Positions 1 to 5,597 of a DNA stretch of 5,617 nt are shown piece by piece (position 1 is the stretch's first letter; each line of letters begins with the position of its first letter). The stretch comes from Thiotrichaceae bacterium. Lineage in GTDB: Bacteria; Pseudomonadota; Gammaproteobacteria; SZUA-229. Under the pieces are notes generated by a model. It made no database searches, was not told where the DNA came from, and saw nothing but the letters and a program-made list of their open reading frames with translations. Location of the stretch: the NCBI GenBank assembly GCA_002746365.1, contig NVWZ01000005.1, forward strand, positions 94,549 through 100,165. The letters run 5' to 3'. A program made the translations under genes and the position numbers.

Positions 1-509
1 AAGCCTTCTACTTTCAATGATTGCAATGGTGAACCACTAGTCGAATTATCGGATGCTTGATCGATATCACTATCTACTTCTTGCGTAGACTTGCCCTTTT
101 TATCCGTCGTGCTTTTATCTGATTTTGCTAGACCTGACCAGTTATTGGTTTTATCAGCAGCCACTTCCAGTGATACTTTTAAGCCATGTAAACGAATAAC
201 ATTAATCTGCACTTCTTTTTTAAGTAAGGGCAACACATTTATTTTGACATCCAGCTGTTTGATTGCAGCAAATTTTTCTGCACTAAATCCTTTTTCATTA
301 CCTAACGCTGCATTTTCAACTTTTAATCCTACCCAGGGAAAAACAGATAAATTAATGTCACCATCGATGGTAAAACTTCGGCCTGTGGCATTTTCGACTT
401 GTTCAATAATTTCTGGTTTATAATTATTAGCATCAAAGGTTGCCACAAATGCAAATAACGCCACTAGCATTATGGCTACAATAATAGAAATTATTTTGAA
501 AATTTTCAT
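1..509 (-). CDS. AsmA-family envelope protein, N-terminal part (cut by window edge)
   Basis: The reverse strand reads 169 codons from ATG at 509 with no stop before the window ends. Residues 4-24 form one hydrophobic segment after a short basic start, giving a signal-anchor with the remainder in the periplasm. Residues 43-74 carry the typical AsmA N-terminal pattern: GRSFTIDG, then LSVFPWVGLKVENAALGN, then GF. Next come a LDVKINVLPLLKKEVQI stretch (86-102), an NNWSGL motif (122-127) and a Ser/Asp/Lys-rich linker (about 129-160), as in AsmA relatives. The family consists of inner-membrane-anchored periplasmic proteins linked to outer-membrane assembly and phospholipid transport. A Shine-Dalgarno AGGA sits 8 nt before the ATG. 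The gene follows moaC on the same strand after 55 bp, so co-transcription is possible. The family call is firm. The exact paralogue is not, because the C-terminal domain is missing. Confidence 0.85.
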   Translation of the reverse strand, partial: MKIFKIISIIVAIMLVALFAFVATFDANNYKPEIIEQVENATGRSFTIDGDINLSVFPWVGLKVENAALGNEKGFSAEKFAAIKQLDVKINVLPLLKKEVQINVIRLHGLKVSLEVAADKTNNWSGLAKSDKSTTDKKGKSTQEVDSDIDQASDNSTSGSPLQSLKVEG

Positions 510-550
510 GTTTTTTTCCTGTTATTTTTGTCCATTATTTATGCCCGCTA

Positions 551-583
551 CTTATGCTAACGGCTTATGCTAACGGCTTATGC
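551..583. repeat. 13-bp tandem duplication spanning the moaC stop codon
   Basis: The unit CTTATGCTAACGG occurs at 551-563 and again, identical, at 564-576. A partial third copy (CTTATGC) runs to 583. The moaC stop codon lies in the copy nearest the gene. Losing or gaining a copy would therefore leave the MoaC protein unchanged and alter only the moaC to AsmA-gene spacer. It looks like a recent slippage duplication. Confidence 0.9.
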
Positions 584-1056
584 CAGTCACCTGACTTGCC
601 GCCAGCCTTACTCACTAATCCGATGTCCTTCATCGACATGCCTCTGTCCATTGCCTTGCACATATCATAAATAGTTAACAAGGTGATCTGCACCGCCGTC
701 AGCGCTTCCATCTCTACGCCGGTTTGCCCGGCTGTTTTGACTTCGGCCACGCAATGCACACGCTGACTTTTCTCATCCGCATTTAACTGTATGTCAACAT
801 GCGTCAACGCCAGTGGATGACAGAGCGGTATTAGCTCTGATGTTTTTTTTGCTGCCATCACTCCCGCAATACGTGCCACACCTAATACATCGCCTTTTTT
901 ATGCCCACTCTGTAGGATGCGCTGCAAAGTATCAGCCTGCATTTGAATATAACCTTCGGCTACCGCAGTGCGCTGGGTGACGGTTTTATCACCAACATCA
1001 ACCATATGGGCTTCGCCGCGCTGGTTAAAATGATTAAGCTGGTCGTCGTCTGACAT
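565..1056 (-). CDS. moaC: Cyclic pyranopterin monophosphate synthase MoaC
   Basis: MoaC acts in the cytoplasm in molybdenum cofactor synthesis, turning the MoaA product (3',8-cyclo-7,8-dihydro-GTP) into cyclic pyranopterin monophosphate. The 163-residue length is normal for the family, which forms hexamers. Family motifs appear in order: GEAHMVDV (14-21), HKKGDV (52-57), ARIAG and [15 protein letters not shown] (61-82), [10 protein letters not shown] (112-121), IYDMCKAMD (129-137) and KAGGKSGD (150-157). Residues corresponding to the known active site include K54, H80, E115, D131, K134 and the lysines of the last motif. The start at 1056 is supported by alignment with the E. coli N-terminus and a weak GAGTGG ribosome site 9 nt upstream. 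M18 lies inside the conserved HMVDV and is too far in to be the start. The gene diverges from moaDE, and the AsmA-family gene follows on the same strand. Confidence 0.97.
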   Translation of the reverse strand: MSDDDQLNHFNQRGEAHMVDVGDKTVTQRTAVAEGYIQMQADTLQRILQSGHKKGDVLGVARIAGVMAAKKTSELIPLCHPLALTHVDIQLNADEKSQRVHCVAEVKTAGQTGVEMEALTAVQITLLTIYDMCKAMDRGMSMKDIGLVSKAGGKSGDWHKPLA

Positions 1057-1190
1057 AGTTCTAATCCACTCATTTAAGACCTTATTCGGCTTATTATTAT
1101 GCCAGTTTTAGGAACGGACTTCTTATAGAGTTTTCCACGCACTGTGATTTAATTCATGACCTGAGAACAATAAATCGTTACAATTATTCC
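1057..1190. promoter_or_regulatory. Divergent moaC / moaDE control region
   Basis: This 134-bp non-coding spacer must hold the promoters for both directions. On the plus strand a sigma70-like pair is visible (listed separately). On the minus strand only weak -10-like hexamers were found (TATAAG near 1124-1129 and CATAAT near 1096-1101), with no convincing -35, so no moaC promoter is called. At 1144-1157 there is a partial FNR-type dyad, GTGAT-N4-TTCAT, matching 7 of 10 consensus positions. That would suit a molybdenum-cofactor locus but is too weak to assert. The spacer looks too short and unstructured for a Moco riboswitch. Confidence 0.5.
1156..1184 (+). promoter_or_regulatory. Candidate sigma70 promoter for moaDE, giving a near-leaderless mRNA
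   Basis: ATGACC at 1156-1161 matches four of six -35 positions. It is separated by 17 bp from TACAAT at 1179-1184, which matches five of six -10 positions. Transcription would start about 7 nt after the -10 box, which falls on or next to the moaD ATG at 1191. No Shine-Dalgarno sequence precedes that ATG, consistent with a leaderless or very short leader. The assignment rests on inspection alone. Confidence 0.4.
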
Positions 1191-1424
1191 ATGAGTATCA
1201 ACGTACAATTTTTTGCTAGCTTGCGCGAATTGCTTGGCAAACAACAAACTAATCTGGAATACGAGCCGTCACTTACGGTCAGTCATGTCTGGGAAAAGGC
1301 CTGTAGCGGCATTGCCATGCCCGATAACACCTTGTGTGCCATTAATATGGAATACGTTAAACCCGGCACGCAGGTCAACGAGGGTGATGAAGTGGCTTTT
1401 TTTCCACCCGTCACCGGTGGTTAA
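1191..1424 (+). CDS. moaD: Molybdopterin synthase small subunit MoaD (sulfur carrier)
   Basis: MoaD is the ubiquitin-fold sulfur carrier of molybdopterin synthase. Its C-terminal glycine is adenylylated and converted to a thiocarboxylate, which donates the dithiolene sulfurs to the pterin inside the MoaD-MoaE complex. The 77-residue protein has the family's opening strand with RELLG (INVQFFASLRELLG, 3-16), an AINMEYV strand (50-56) and the signature end GDEVAFFPPVTGG (65-77) with the required terminal Gly-Gly. The start at 1191 aligns with E. coli MoaD, yet the 25 bases before it (ending CGTTACAATTATTCC) contain no recognisable ribosome site. The final GGTGGT codons also place a GGTGG Shine-Dalgarno-like sequence (1416-1420) 9 nt before moaE. 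The two subunits are therefore probably translationally linked, with a 5-bp gap between genes. Confidence 0.96.
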   Translation: MSINVQFFASLRELLGKQQTNLEYEPSLTVSHVWEKACSGIAMPDNTLCAINMEYVKPGTQVNEGDEVAFFPPVTGG

Positions 1425-1429
1425 TTAAG

Positions 1430-1861
1430 ATGCCAGCGATTCTTTTAGATAAGGCATTTAATCCCTGGGATGAAGTCCAACGGTTCCAGCAACAGCATTT
1501 ACAATCAGGGCACTACGGCGCAACCGCCAGTTTTGTCGGCACGATGCGCGACTTTAATATTGATGAATCTGTCACCCACATGACTCTCGAACATTACCCC
1601 GAAATGACACAACATTTTCTGGATACACTTTGCACCCAGAGTTGTGAAAAATTCGACTTAGATGATTGTCTGGTGATTCACCGCTATGGTGACATTTATC
1701 CTGGCGAACCCATTGTCCTCACCGTGGCCTGGTCGATTCACCGCGCGCAGGCTTTTGATGCCTGTCGTTATCTGATGGAAGAATTAAAATCTCACGCGCC
1801 TTTCTGGAAGAAAGAAGTGACCGAGAGAGGCGAGCGCTGGGTGCACGATGAGCTTCGCTCA

Positions 1862-1870
<9 letters not shown>
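1430..1870 (+). CDS. moaE: Molybdopterin synthase catalytic (large) subunit MoaE
   Basis: MoaE dimerises and binds two MoaD subunits to convert cyclic pyranopterin monophosphate into molybdopterin in the cytoplasm. At 146 residues it is close to the family norm. Motifs seen are GATASFVGTMRDFN (30-43), LEHYPEMT (53-60), VIHRYGDIYPGE (82-93), HRAQAFDACRYLMEELK (104-120) and APFWKKE (123-129). K120 and K127 correspond to the catalytic lysines of E. coli MoaE (K119 and K126), and R40 lies in the conserved GxxR motif. Translation starts 5 bp after the moaD stop. The last two sense codons and the stop (AGT GAA TAG) are themselves the first heptad of the repeat array at 1862, so the C-terminal end may have been set by the repeat. 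moaE is convergent with degQ. Confidence 0.97.
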
Positions 1871-1970
<100 letters not shown>

Positions 1971-2007
1971 GCTTTATTTATTCTTATTGAATAAGAATAA
2001 ATAAAGC
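1971..2007. terminator. Perfect 18-bp palindrome overlapping the degQ 3' end; possible bidirectional terminator
   Basis: The arm GCTTTATTTATTCTTATT (1971-1988) is the exact reverse complement of 1990-2007, with a single G between them. The arm is AT-rich with a GC base pair pattern only at its foot. It lies between convergent moaE and degQ, and one arm encodes the last residues of DegQ (A-L-F-I-L-I). No U-run follows the stem in either direction, so it is not a standard intrinsic terminator. The position still fits a shared 3'-end structure. Confidence 0.5.
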
Positions 2008-3357
2008 CGTCTGCCCACGTTGTACATTAAACAGTATTTGCTTATCACTAAATTTTATTATCTTTTTCATATCTGCCAGGGTTTTAACAGGCGCACGATT
2101 CACCGATAAAATTAAATCGCCTTTACGTAAACGTGCATTCCAGGCAGCGCTGCCTCGCGACACATCGGCAACTAGTAAATATTTATTATCGCCTTCATCA
2201 TGACTTTCGAATGAGGCACCACTGAGTCTTGGGTTTAACTTTTCACCGGCAACAGCCTGCTCGATTTCATCTTCAATATAGGCCGTTAATGCCTTTTTGT
2301 CGCCATCACGCAGCACGGTAATCTCCATTTTTGCGCCTACGCGCATTAAACCGACCATGTTTCGCATGGCAGACGCACTTTTGACGAGCACACCGTTTAT
2401 TTCAGCAATCACATCACCTGCCTGTAACCCGGCCTTGCTAGCGGCTGATTCTTCAACCACCTGAGAAATAACCACGCCCTGATGCATATCCAGGCCAAAG
2501 GCTTTTGCTAATTCCGGCGTCAGGTTTTGCATAATCACACCCAACATGCCACGGCGAACTTCACCGTATTCGATAATTTGATTGGTTAATTCGCGCACCA
2601 TATTAATCGGAATGGCAAAACCAATACCTACATTACCGGTACCACCCGAAGCTAGTATTGCGGTGTTGATTCCGATTAATTCACCGCGTAGATTCACCAG
2701 CGCACCACCCGAATTCCCTGGGTTGATTGAGGCATCCGTCTGGATAAAATCTTCATAACCCTCAATGCCCAATCCGGTACGGCCTAAAGCACTGACAATA
2801 CCCGAGGTCACCGTCTGCCCCAAACCAAAGGGGTTACCAATTGCCACTGCAAAATCACCGACACGTAACCTGGACGAATCGGCAAAAGGAATATGTGTCA
2901 GGTTAGCGTGTTCGACTTTTAATATCGCCACATCGGCTTCGGGATCGGAACCGACAATGGTCGCTTCCAATTGTTGCCCGTCATGCAGCGTGACAGCAAT
3001 TTCATCTGCACCATCGATAACATGGAAGTTAGTCACGATATGGCCGGCATCGGCGTCAATGATGACACCGGAACCCAGACTTTTTACTTCTTTACGCTGT
3101 GGTAAATTTTCAAAACCTTTAAAAAATCGACGAAAGAGCGGGTCATTCAATAAGGGATGGTTCTGGATATCGACCGAACCACGAGTCGCAATATTAACCA
3201 CACCCGGTCGTATTCTTTCGATCATCGGCGCCAAACTGGGCAGCGGCTGCCCTTCCACAAATGCCGGAATACCAGCGTAGGCAGTCGAAAACAATACCGG
3301 ACTAAAAATGGCGAAAATAAAACTAATATTTAATATAATGGTTCGAAACATGTGCAT
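1984..3357 (-). CDS. degQ: DegQ/HtrA-family periplasmic serine endoprotease (two PDZ domains)
   Basis: This is an ATP-independent periplasmic protease/chaperone that degrades misfolded envelope proteins as an oligomer. From the ATG at 3357 it has 457 residues, close to E. coli DegQ (455). In order it has a signal peptide ending STAYA before G29; a trypsin-like domain with catalytic H112 (TNFHVID), D142 (ADVAILKV) and S216 (GNSGGAL); PDZ1 at about 258-362, beginning at the carboxylate-binding loop RRGMLGV; and PDZ2 at about 375-457. The loop between residues 62 and 95 is short, favouring DegQ/MucD over DegP, and two PDZ domains exclude DegS. An in-frame ATG at 3438 would add 27 residues before the signal peptide. 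The start at 3357 is preferred because GGAG lies 5 nt upstream; ATG 3351 is also possible. It diverges from an FKBP lipoprotein gene. Confidence 0.95.
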   Translation of the reverse strand: MHMFRTIILNISFIFAIFSPVLFSTAYAGIPAFVEGQPLPSLAPMIERIRPGVVNIATRGSVDIQNHPLLNDPLFRRFFKGFENLPQRKEVKSLGSGVIIDADAGHIVTNFHVIDGADEIAVTLHDGQQLEATIVGSDPEADVAILKVEHANLTHIPFADSSRLRVGDFAVAIGNPFGLGQTVTSGIVSALGRTGLGIEGYEDFIQTDASINPGNSGGALVNLRGELIGINTAILASGGTGNVGIGFAIPINMVRELTNQIIEYGEVRRGMLGVIMQNLTPELAKAFGLDMHQGVVISQVVEESAASKAGLQAGDVIAEINGVLVKSASAMRNMVGLMRVGAKMEITVLRDGDKKALTAYIEDEIEQAVAGEKLNPRLSGASFESHDEGDNKYLLVADVSRGSAAWNARLRKGDLILSVNRAPVKTLADMKKIIKFSDKQILFNVQRGQTALFILIQ

Positions 3358-3362
3358 ACAAT

Positions 3363-3366
3363 CTCC
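3363..3366 (-). promoter_or_regulatory. Ribosome binding site that decides the degQ start
   Basis: On the minus strand GGAG (within CCGGAGATTGT) ends 5 nt before the ATG at 3357 and 11 nt before the ATG at 3351. The in-frame upstream ATG at 3438 falls next to a candidate promoter and would put extra residues in front of a normal signal peptide. This supports translation from 3357. Confidence 0.7.
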
Positions 3367-3445
3367 GGATACTTTGTAACGTGTCACATAGACACTAAGT
3401 GATTTTATAAGTTCATGGCTAAATATAGCAGTTTTCACTGATATA

Positions 3446-3473
3446 TTACGCGCGCATAATGACTTGAAGTTCT
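3446..3473 (-). promoter_or_regulatory. Candidate sigmaE-type promoter for degQ
   Basis: The minus strand carries AGAACTT (3473-3467), matching six of seven bases of the GGAACTT -35 element recognised by the envelope-stress factor sigmaE. After 16 bp there is CGTAA (3450-3446), a poor match to the TCTGA-type -10. The predicted start near 3440 would give a leader of about 80 nt to the ATG at 3357. Control of HtrA proteases by sigmaE is known for E. coli degP. Here the call is an inference from one good half-site. Confidence 0.35.
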
Positions 3474-3492
3474 CCAGTTGAGCTGATACATT
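3464..3492 (+). promoter_or_regulatory. Candidate extended -10 sigma70 promoter for the FKBP gene
   Basis: TTGAAG at 3464-3469 (four of six -35 matches) is 17 bp from TACATT at 3487-3492 (four of six -10 matches). The -10 is preceded by TGA, forming the extended -10 motif TGnTAnnnT. Transcription would start near 3499, leaving a leader of about 23 nt that includes the AGGA ribosome site at 3512-3515. Its -35 overlaps the candidate sigmaE -35 of degQ on the opposite strand. Confidence 0.5.
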
Positions 3493-3521
3493 TCCAGCAC
3501 TTTTAAATATCAGGAAAGAAC

Positions 3522-4232
3522 ATGAAAAATATTATTCGTATCAGCAGCACCATCATTATCGCAGCCGGCCTGTCTGCCTGTGGCAATGAAGGTAGCAATG
3601 ACAACAAAGTGACGCTGGAAACCATACAACAAAAAGCCAGTTATAGCTACGGTGTCGATATCGCTTCCCGCCTGAAACAACAAGGCATTGAACTGGATGT
3701 ACCCGCCCTGAATCAGGGCATGACCGATGCCTTAAATGATAGTGAATATGCGCTTAATGACGAACAACGTCTCGAAGCCAAAACACAGTTCACCGCCGAA
3801 CTGCGTGATTCACTAGCTGAAAAACAGACGGCTTCCGCCGCTACTAATCTGGCAACCGGTAAAGCCTTTCTGGAAGAGAATGGAAAAAAAGAAGGCGTCA
3901 TTACAACTGCCAGTGGCCTGCAATATAAAATTCTAAGCACCGGCGACGGCAAAATGCCGAAAGCTAGCGATACTGTCACCACCCACTACAAAGGCACATT
4001 AATTGATGGTCGTGAATTTGATAGTTCGTATAAACGCAACACACCTGCCTCTTTCCCGGTTAAAGGTGTAATAAAGGGCTGGACCGAAGCATTGCAACTG
4101 ATGCATGTCGGTGACAAATGGCAACTGTTTATTCCGTCAGACCTGGCTTATGGTGCGACTAAACGCAGCGAATTGATTGAAGCCAACTCGACACTGATTT
4201 TTGAACTTGAATTACTTGGAATTAAAGAATAA
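3522..4232 (+). CDS. FKBP-type peptidyl-prolyl cis-trans isomerase, predicted lipoprotein
   Basis: The 236-residue product should be lipid-anchored in the envelope and catalyse proline cis-trans isomerisation in folding proteins. The N-terminus has a signal peptide with lipobox L17-S18-A19-C20, followed by a polar linker (GNEGSNDNK). Residues 32-120 match the helical dimerisation part of FkpA/Mip/FklB proteins (YSYGVDIASRLKQQGIELDV, ALNQGMTDAL, then long helices). Residues about 130-234 form the FKBP domain. The ligand-pocket residues of FKBP12 can be matched to Y156, F166, D167, F178, V183, I184, W187, Y210 and F227, so the site looks intact. AGGA lies 6 nt before the ATG. The gene diverges from degQ, suggesting a joint envelope-folding role. 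No symbol is given because FkpA, Mip and FklB names overlap; the family is certain. Confidence 0.95.
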   Translation: MKNIIRISSTIIIAAGLSACGNEGSNDNKVTLETIQQKASYSYGVDIASRLKQQGIELDVPALNQGMTDALNDSEYALNDEQRLEAKTQFTAELRDSLAEKQTASAATNLATGKAFLEENGKKEGVITTASGLQYKILSTGDGKMPKASDTVTTHYKGTLIDGREFDSSYKRNTPASFPVKGVIKGWTEALQLMHVGDKWQLFIPSDLAYGATKRSELIEANSTLIFELELLGIKE

Positions 4233-4235
4233 GAA

Positions 4236-4289
4236 GTAAGTTAGCAGTGGTCAGTTTGCAGTAAAAAAACTGATGACTGCTAACTAACG
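4236..4289. repeat. Heptad-built inverted repeat / stem-loop after the FKBP gene
   Basis: The segment 4240-4257 pairs with 4267-4284 over 18 bp with two mismatches, around a 9-nt loop. Pairing extends weakly outward by up to four more positions. The left side has period 7: AGTAAGT, TAGCAGT and GGTCAGT, then TTGCAGT reaching into the loop. The right side has the mirror pattern (ACTGATG, ACTGCTA, ACTAACG). It begins 4 bp after the FKBP stop codon. No U-run follows, so rho-independent termination is uncertain, but it could stabilise the mRNA 3' end. The design resembles the element at 1862-1970 with a different heptad sequence. Confidence 0.85.
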
Positions 4290-4493
4290 CTTTATTCTAT
4301 GTTCTGGATCTGAATATAGAATACAAGGCTATTTTTCTATTATTTTCAATCTGTTAAGTGTTTTTAATCGTGGTCAACTTCGGTCATCTGTCACCGAATC
4401 TGTCACCATTTAGACGGGGTGAGTATCTCTTTCAATAATTTAGATTTTCTATGCACCACACATGAAACAGCTAGTTGTATTTATCTCGCTAAT
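4290..4493. other. Gene-free spacer between the FKBP hairpin and the minus-strand terminator
   Basis: No convincing gene or RNA was seen here. Two minor structures are visible. One is an 8-bp inverted repeat, TATTCTAT at 4293-4300 with ATAGAATA at 4316-4323. The other is a 10-bp direct repeat, ATCTGTCACC, at 4386-4395 and 4398-4407 (period 12). On the minus strand the latter reads as a short open stretch M-V-T-D-S-V-T-D-D-R-S-stop, which could be a remnant of something or chance. This is where base composition shifts towards the AT-rich right-hand genes, so it is a possible island junction, but no attachment-site duplication can be shown within the window. Confidence 0.5.
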
Positions 4494-4518
4494 AAAAAAA
4501 GGGGCACAAAGCCCCTTT
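4494..4518 (-). terminator. Intrinsic terminator of the two-gene minus-strand unit
   Basis: AAAGGGGC (4498-4505) pairs with GCCCCTTT (4511-4518) around the loop ACAAA. On the minus strand the stem is followed by seven Ts (complement of 4494-4500), the classical form. It sits 26 bp after the stop codon of the 189-residue gene. In the plus direction only TTTAT follows, so it mainly serves the minus-strand genes. Confidence 0.9.
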
Positions 4519-4543
4519 ATATAAAATCCACAATTAAGTCTTA

Positions 4544-5113
4544 CTACGCAACACATCCCCTTCCAAATCCATTACTAAGACAATCTAAATCTTTATCTAT
4601 ATCTTCGATAATACCTTTTTTCTTTTCAATTTTTTCTCTAGGCTTTGTACATCTGAGAACCGCCAATAGGCTACCGATAAGAACTAGAACAGGAAAAAAG
4701 GCATACCTTAATACTCTTGTATCACGGCGCATAATTGAATGCATCACATTAAATGAATCACTAGCAATTCTGCAATACTCAGCGTTATCAGTTTTATCAA
4801 GATTATCCATTACTCCAGATATTCTTTTCTGCATTTCCTTATCTTTATGAAACCGCAACAAAAACCTAAGAAAGTCAGTAACCATAAAAGAACGACTTGC
4901 TCTAATAGAAGCATTTTGTACTTCTATCAACGTCAAATACTCATCAGAATTTTCATCTAAAACACCTTGCATAGCCAAAATAGACAACTCATCTCTGAGT
5001 TTATACAGCTTAAACCTTTGTCTATTTTTCAATGCAGGTTGAATGAACTTATAATTAACCACAAAGATAATCCACACAGAAACAGTTACAACTAATAAAT
5101 TTAGTAATAGCAT
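4544..5113 (-). CDS. Unrecognised membrane protein, second gene of an AT-rich pair
   Basis: I do not recognise this 189-residue protein. It opens with a hydrophobic segment (about 2-20), followed by a basic stretch (KNRQRFKLYKLR, 29-40). A soluble, probably helical middle contains RDELSILAMQGVLDENSDEYLTLIEVQNASIRASRSF (40-76). A second hydrophobic segment lies at about 138-154, then a strongly charged tail (KPREKIEKKKGIIEDIDKDLD) and cysteines at 178 and 187. Two membrane passes with a helical domain of about 115 residues between them are predicted; which side that domain faces is unclear. AGGA 7 nt before the ATG supports the start. It lies 27 bp downstream of the companion gene and ends just before a strong terminator, so the two form an operon. 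Sampled GC of about 33% is far below the neighbouring core genes, suggesting acquisition. An antisense open frame (4419-4850) is rejected. Confidence 0.8.
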   Translation of the reverse strand: MLLLNLLVVTVSVWIIFVVNYKFIQPALKNRQRFKLYKLRDELSILAMQGVLDENSDEYLTLIEVQNASIRASRSFMVTDFLRFLLRFHKDKEMQKRISGVMDNLDKTDNAEYCRIASDSFNVMHSIMRRDTRVLRYAFFPVLVLIGSLLAVLRCTKPREKIEKKKGIIEDIDKDLDCLSNGFGRGCVA

Positions 5114-5140
5114 GTCTATATCCTTAAATTATTTTTTCGT

Positions 5141-5581
5141 TTAATTGTCATTCTTTACGTCAAAATCTGAACTGTGGTGTTTTCCAAGAGGCTTTAAATC
5201 ACCACTTTCTAATCCATGTACAAGATACTTCCGGTGCTCTGATAAATCCTGAATATGTGAACGGTATACTTTTGCTTGTATAAAATTTGCAAATACACTT
5301 ACAGCTAAAGCACTACTAAGTGGAATCCAGTAAAAACTCTCACTTGCAATAAAACTCCCTATATTACCTAGAAAACCTGCTACTACCTCAGGCGGTAATT
5401 TATACGTCACATAAAATACCCAAACAATAAACCCAAATAATATTAAACCTATAAGGTTTCCTGTTTGAGCTAAATCATACAATGCATCTGTTAAACGTAT
5501 GACAACATCTGCGAAATTAGTTCCTTGCTCTTTCTTCTTTTTAGGCGCTGTACGACCAGTCCTTTTCTTCTGCTTTGCCAT
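5141..5581 (-). CDS. Unrecognised small membrane protein, first gene of an AT-rich pair
   Basis: I do not recognise this 146-residue protein. Its N-terminus is very basic: nine Lys/Arg among the first 17 residues, including KKKK at 14-17. A short amphipathic stretch (FADVVIRLTDALYDLAQ, 23-39) follows, then two hydrophobic segments at about 43-61 and 82-103. The polar C-terminal tail contains HRKYLVHGLESGDLKPLGKHHSSDFDV (116-142). By the positive-inside rule both ends should be cytoplasmic, giving a two-pass hairpin protein. A ribosome site is only fair: AGGA lies 12 nt before the ATG at 5581. The promoter would lie beyond the window edge. The next gene starts 27 bp later and also encodes a two-pass membrane protein, so the two products may act together. 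Confidence 0.78.
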   Translation of the reverse strand: MAKQKKRTGRTAPKKKKEQGTNFADVVIRLTDALYDLAQTGNLIGLILFGFIVWVFYVTYKLPPEVVAGFLGNIGSFIASESFYWIPLSSALAVSVFANFIQAKVYRSHIQDLSEHRKYLVHGLESGDLKPLGKHHSSDFDVKNDN

Positions 5582-5597
5582 ATTTGTGAACAGTCCT

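Noticed and set aside
91..423. Plus-strand open frame of 110 codons
   Set aside because: It is antisense to the AsmA-family coding region, whose reverse-strand product has clear family motifs, a ribosome site and a membrane anchor.
1144..1157. FNR/CRP-like dyad upstream of moaD
   Set aside because: Only 7 of 10 FNR consensus positions match and the CRP right half-site is poor. It is not enough to call an operator.
1213..1428. Second plus-strand frame inside moaD
   Set aside because: It overlaps moaD in another frame and its product has no recognisable features, whereas MoaD is unmistakable.
2765..3280. Plus-strand open frame of 171 codons within degQ
   Set aside because: It lies opposite the DegQ protease domain, with catalytic motifs on the minus strand. 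It has no ribosome site or plausible product.
3358..3438. 27-residue N-terminal extension of DegQ from ATG 3438
   Set aside because: It would bury a normal signal peptide, lacks a good ribosome site and starts at about the predicted transcription start. GGAG before 3357 is well placed.
3713..3982. Minus-strand open frame of 89 codons
   Set aside because: It is antisense to the FKBP gene and has no supporting features.
4419..4850. Plus-strand open frame of 143 codons
   Set aside because: It would run through the terminator hairpin and opposite a minus-strand gene that has a ribosome site, membrane segments and an operon partner.
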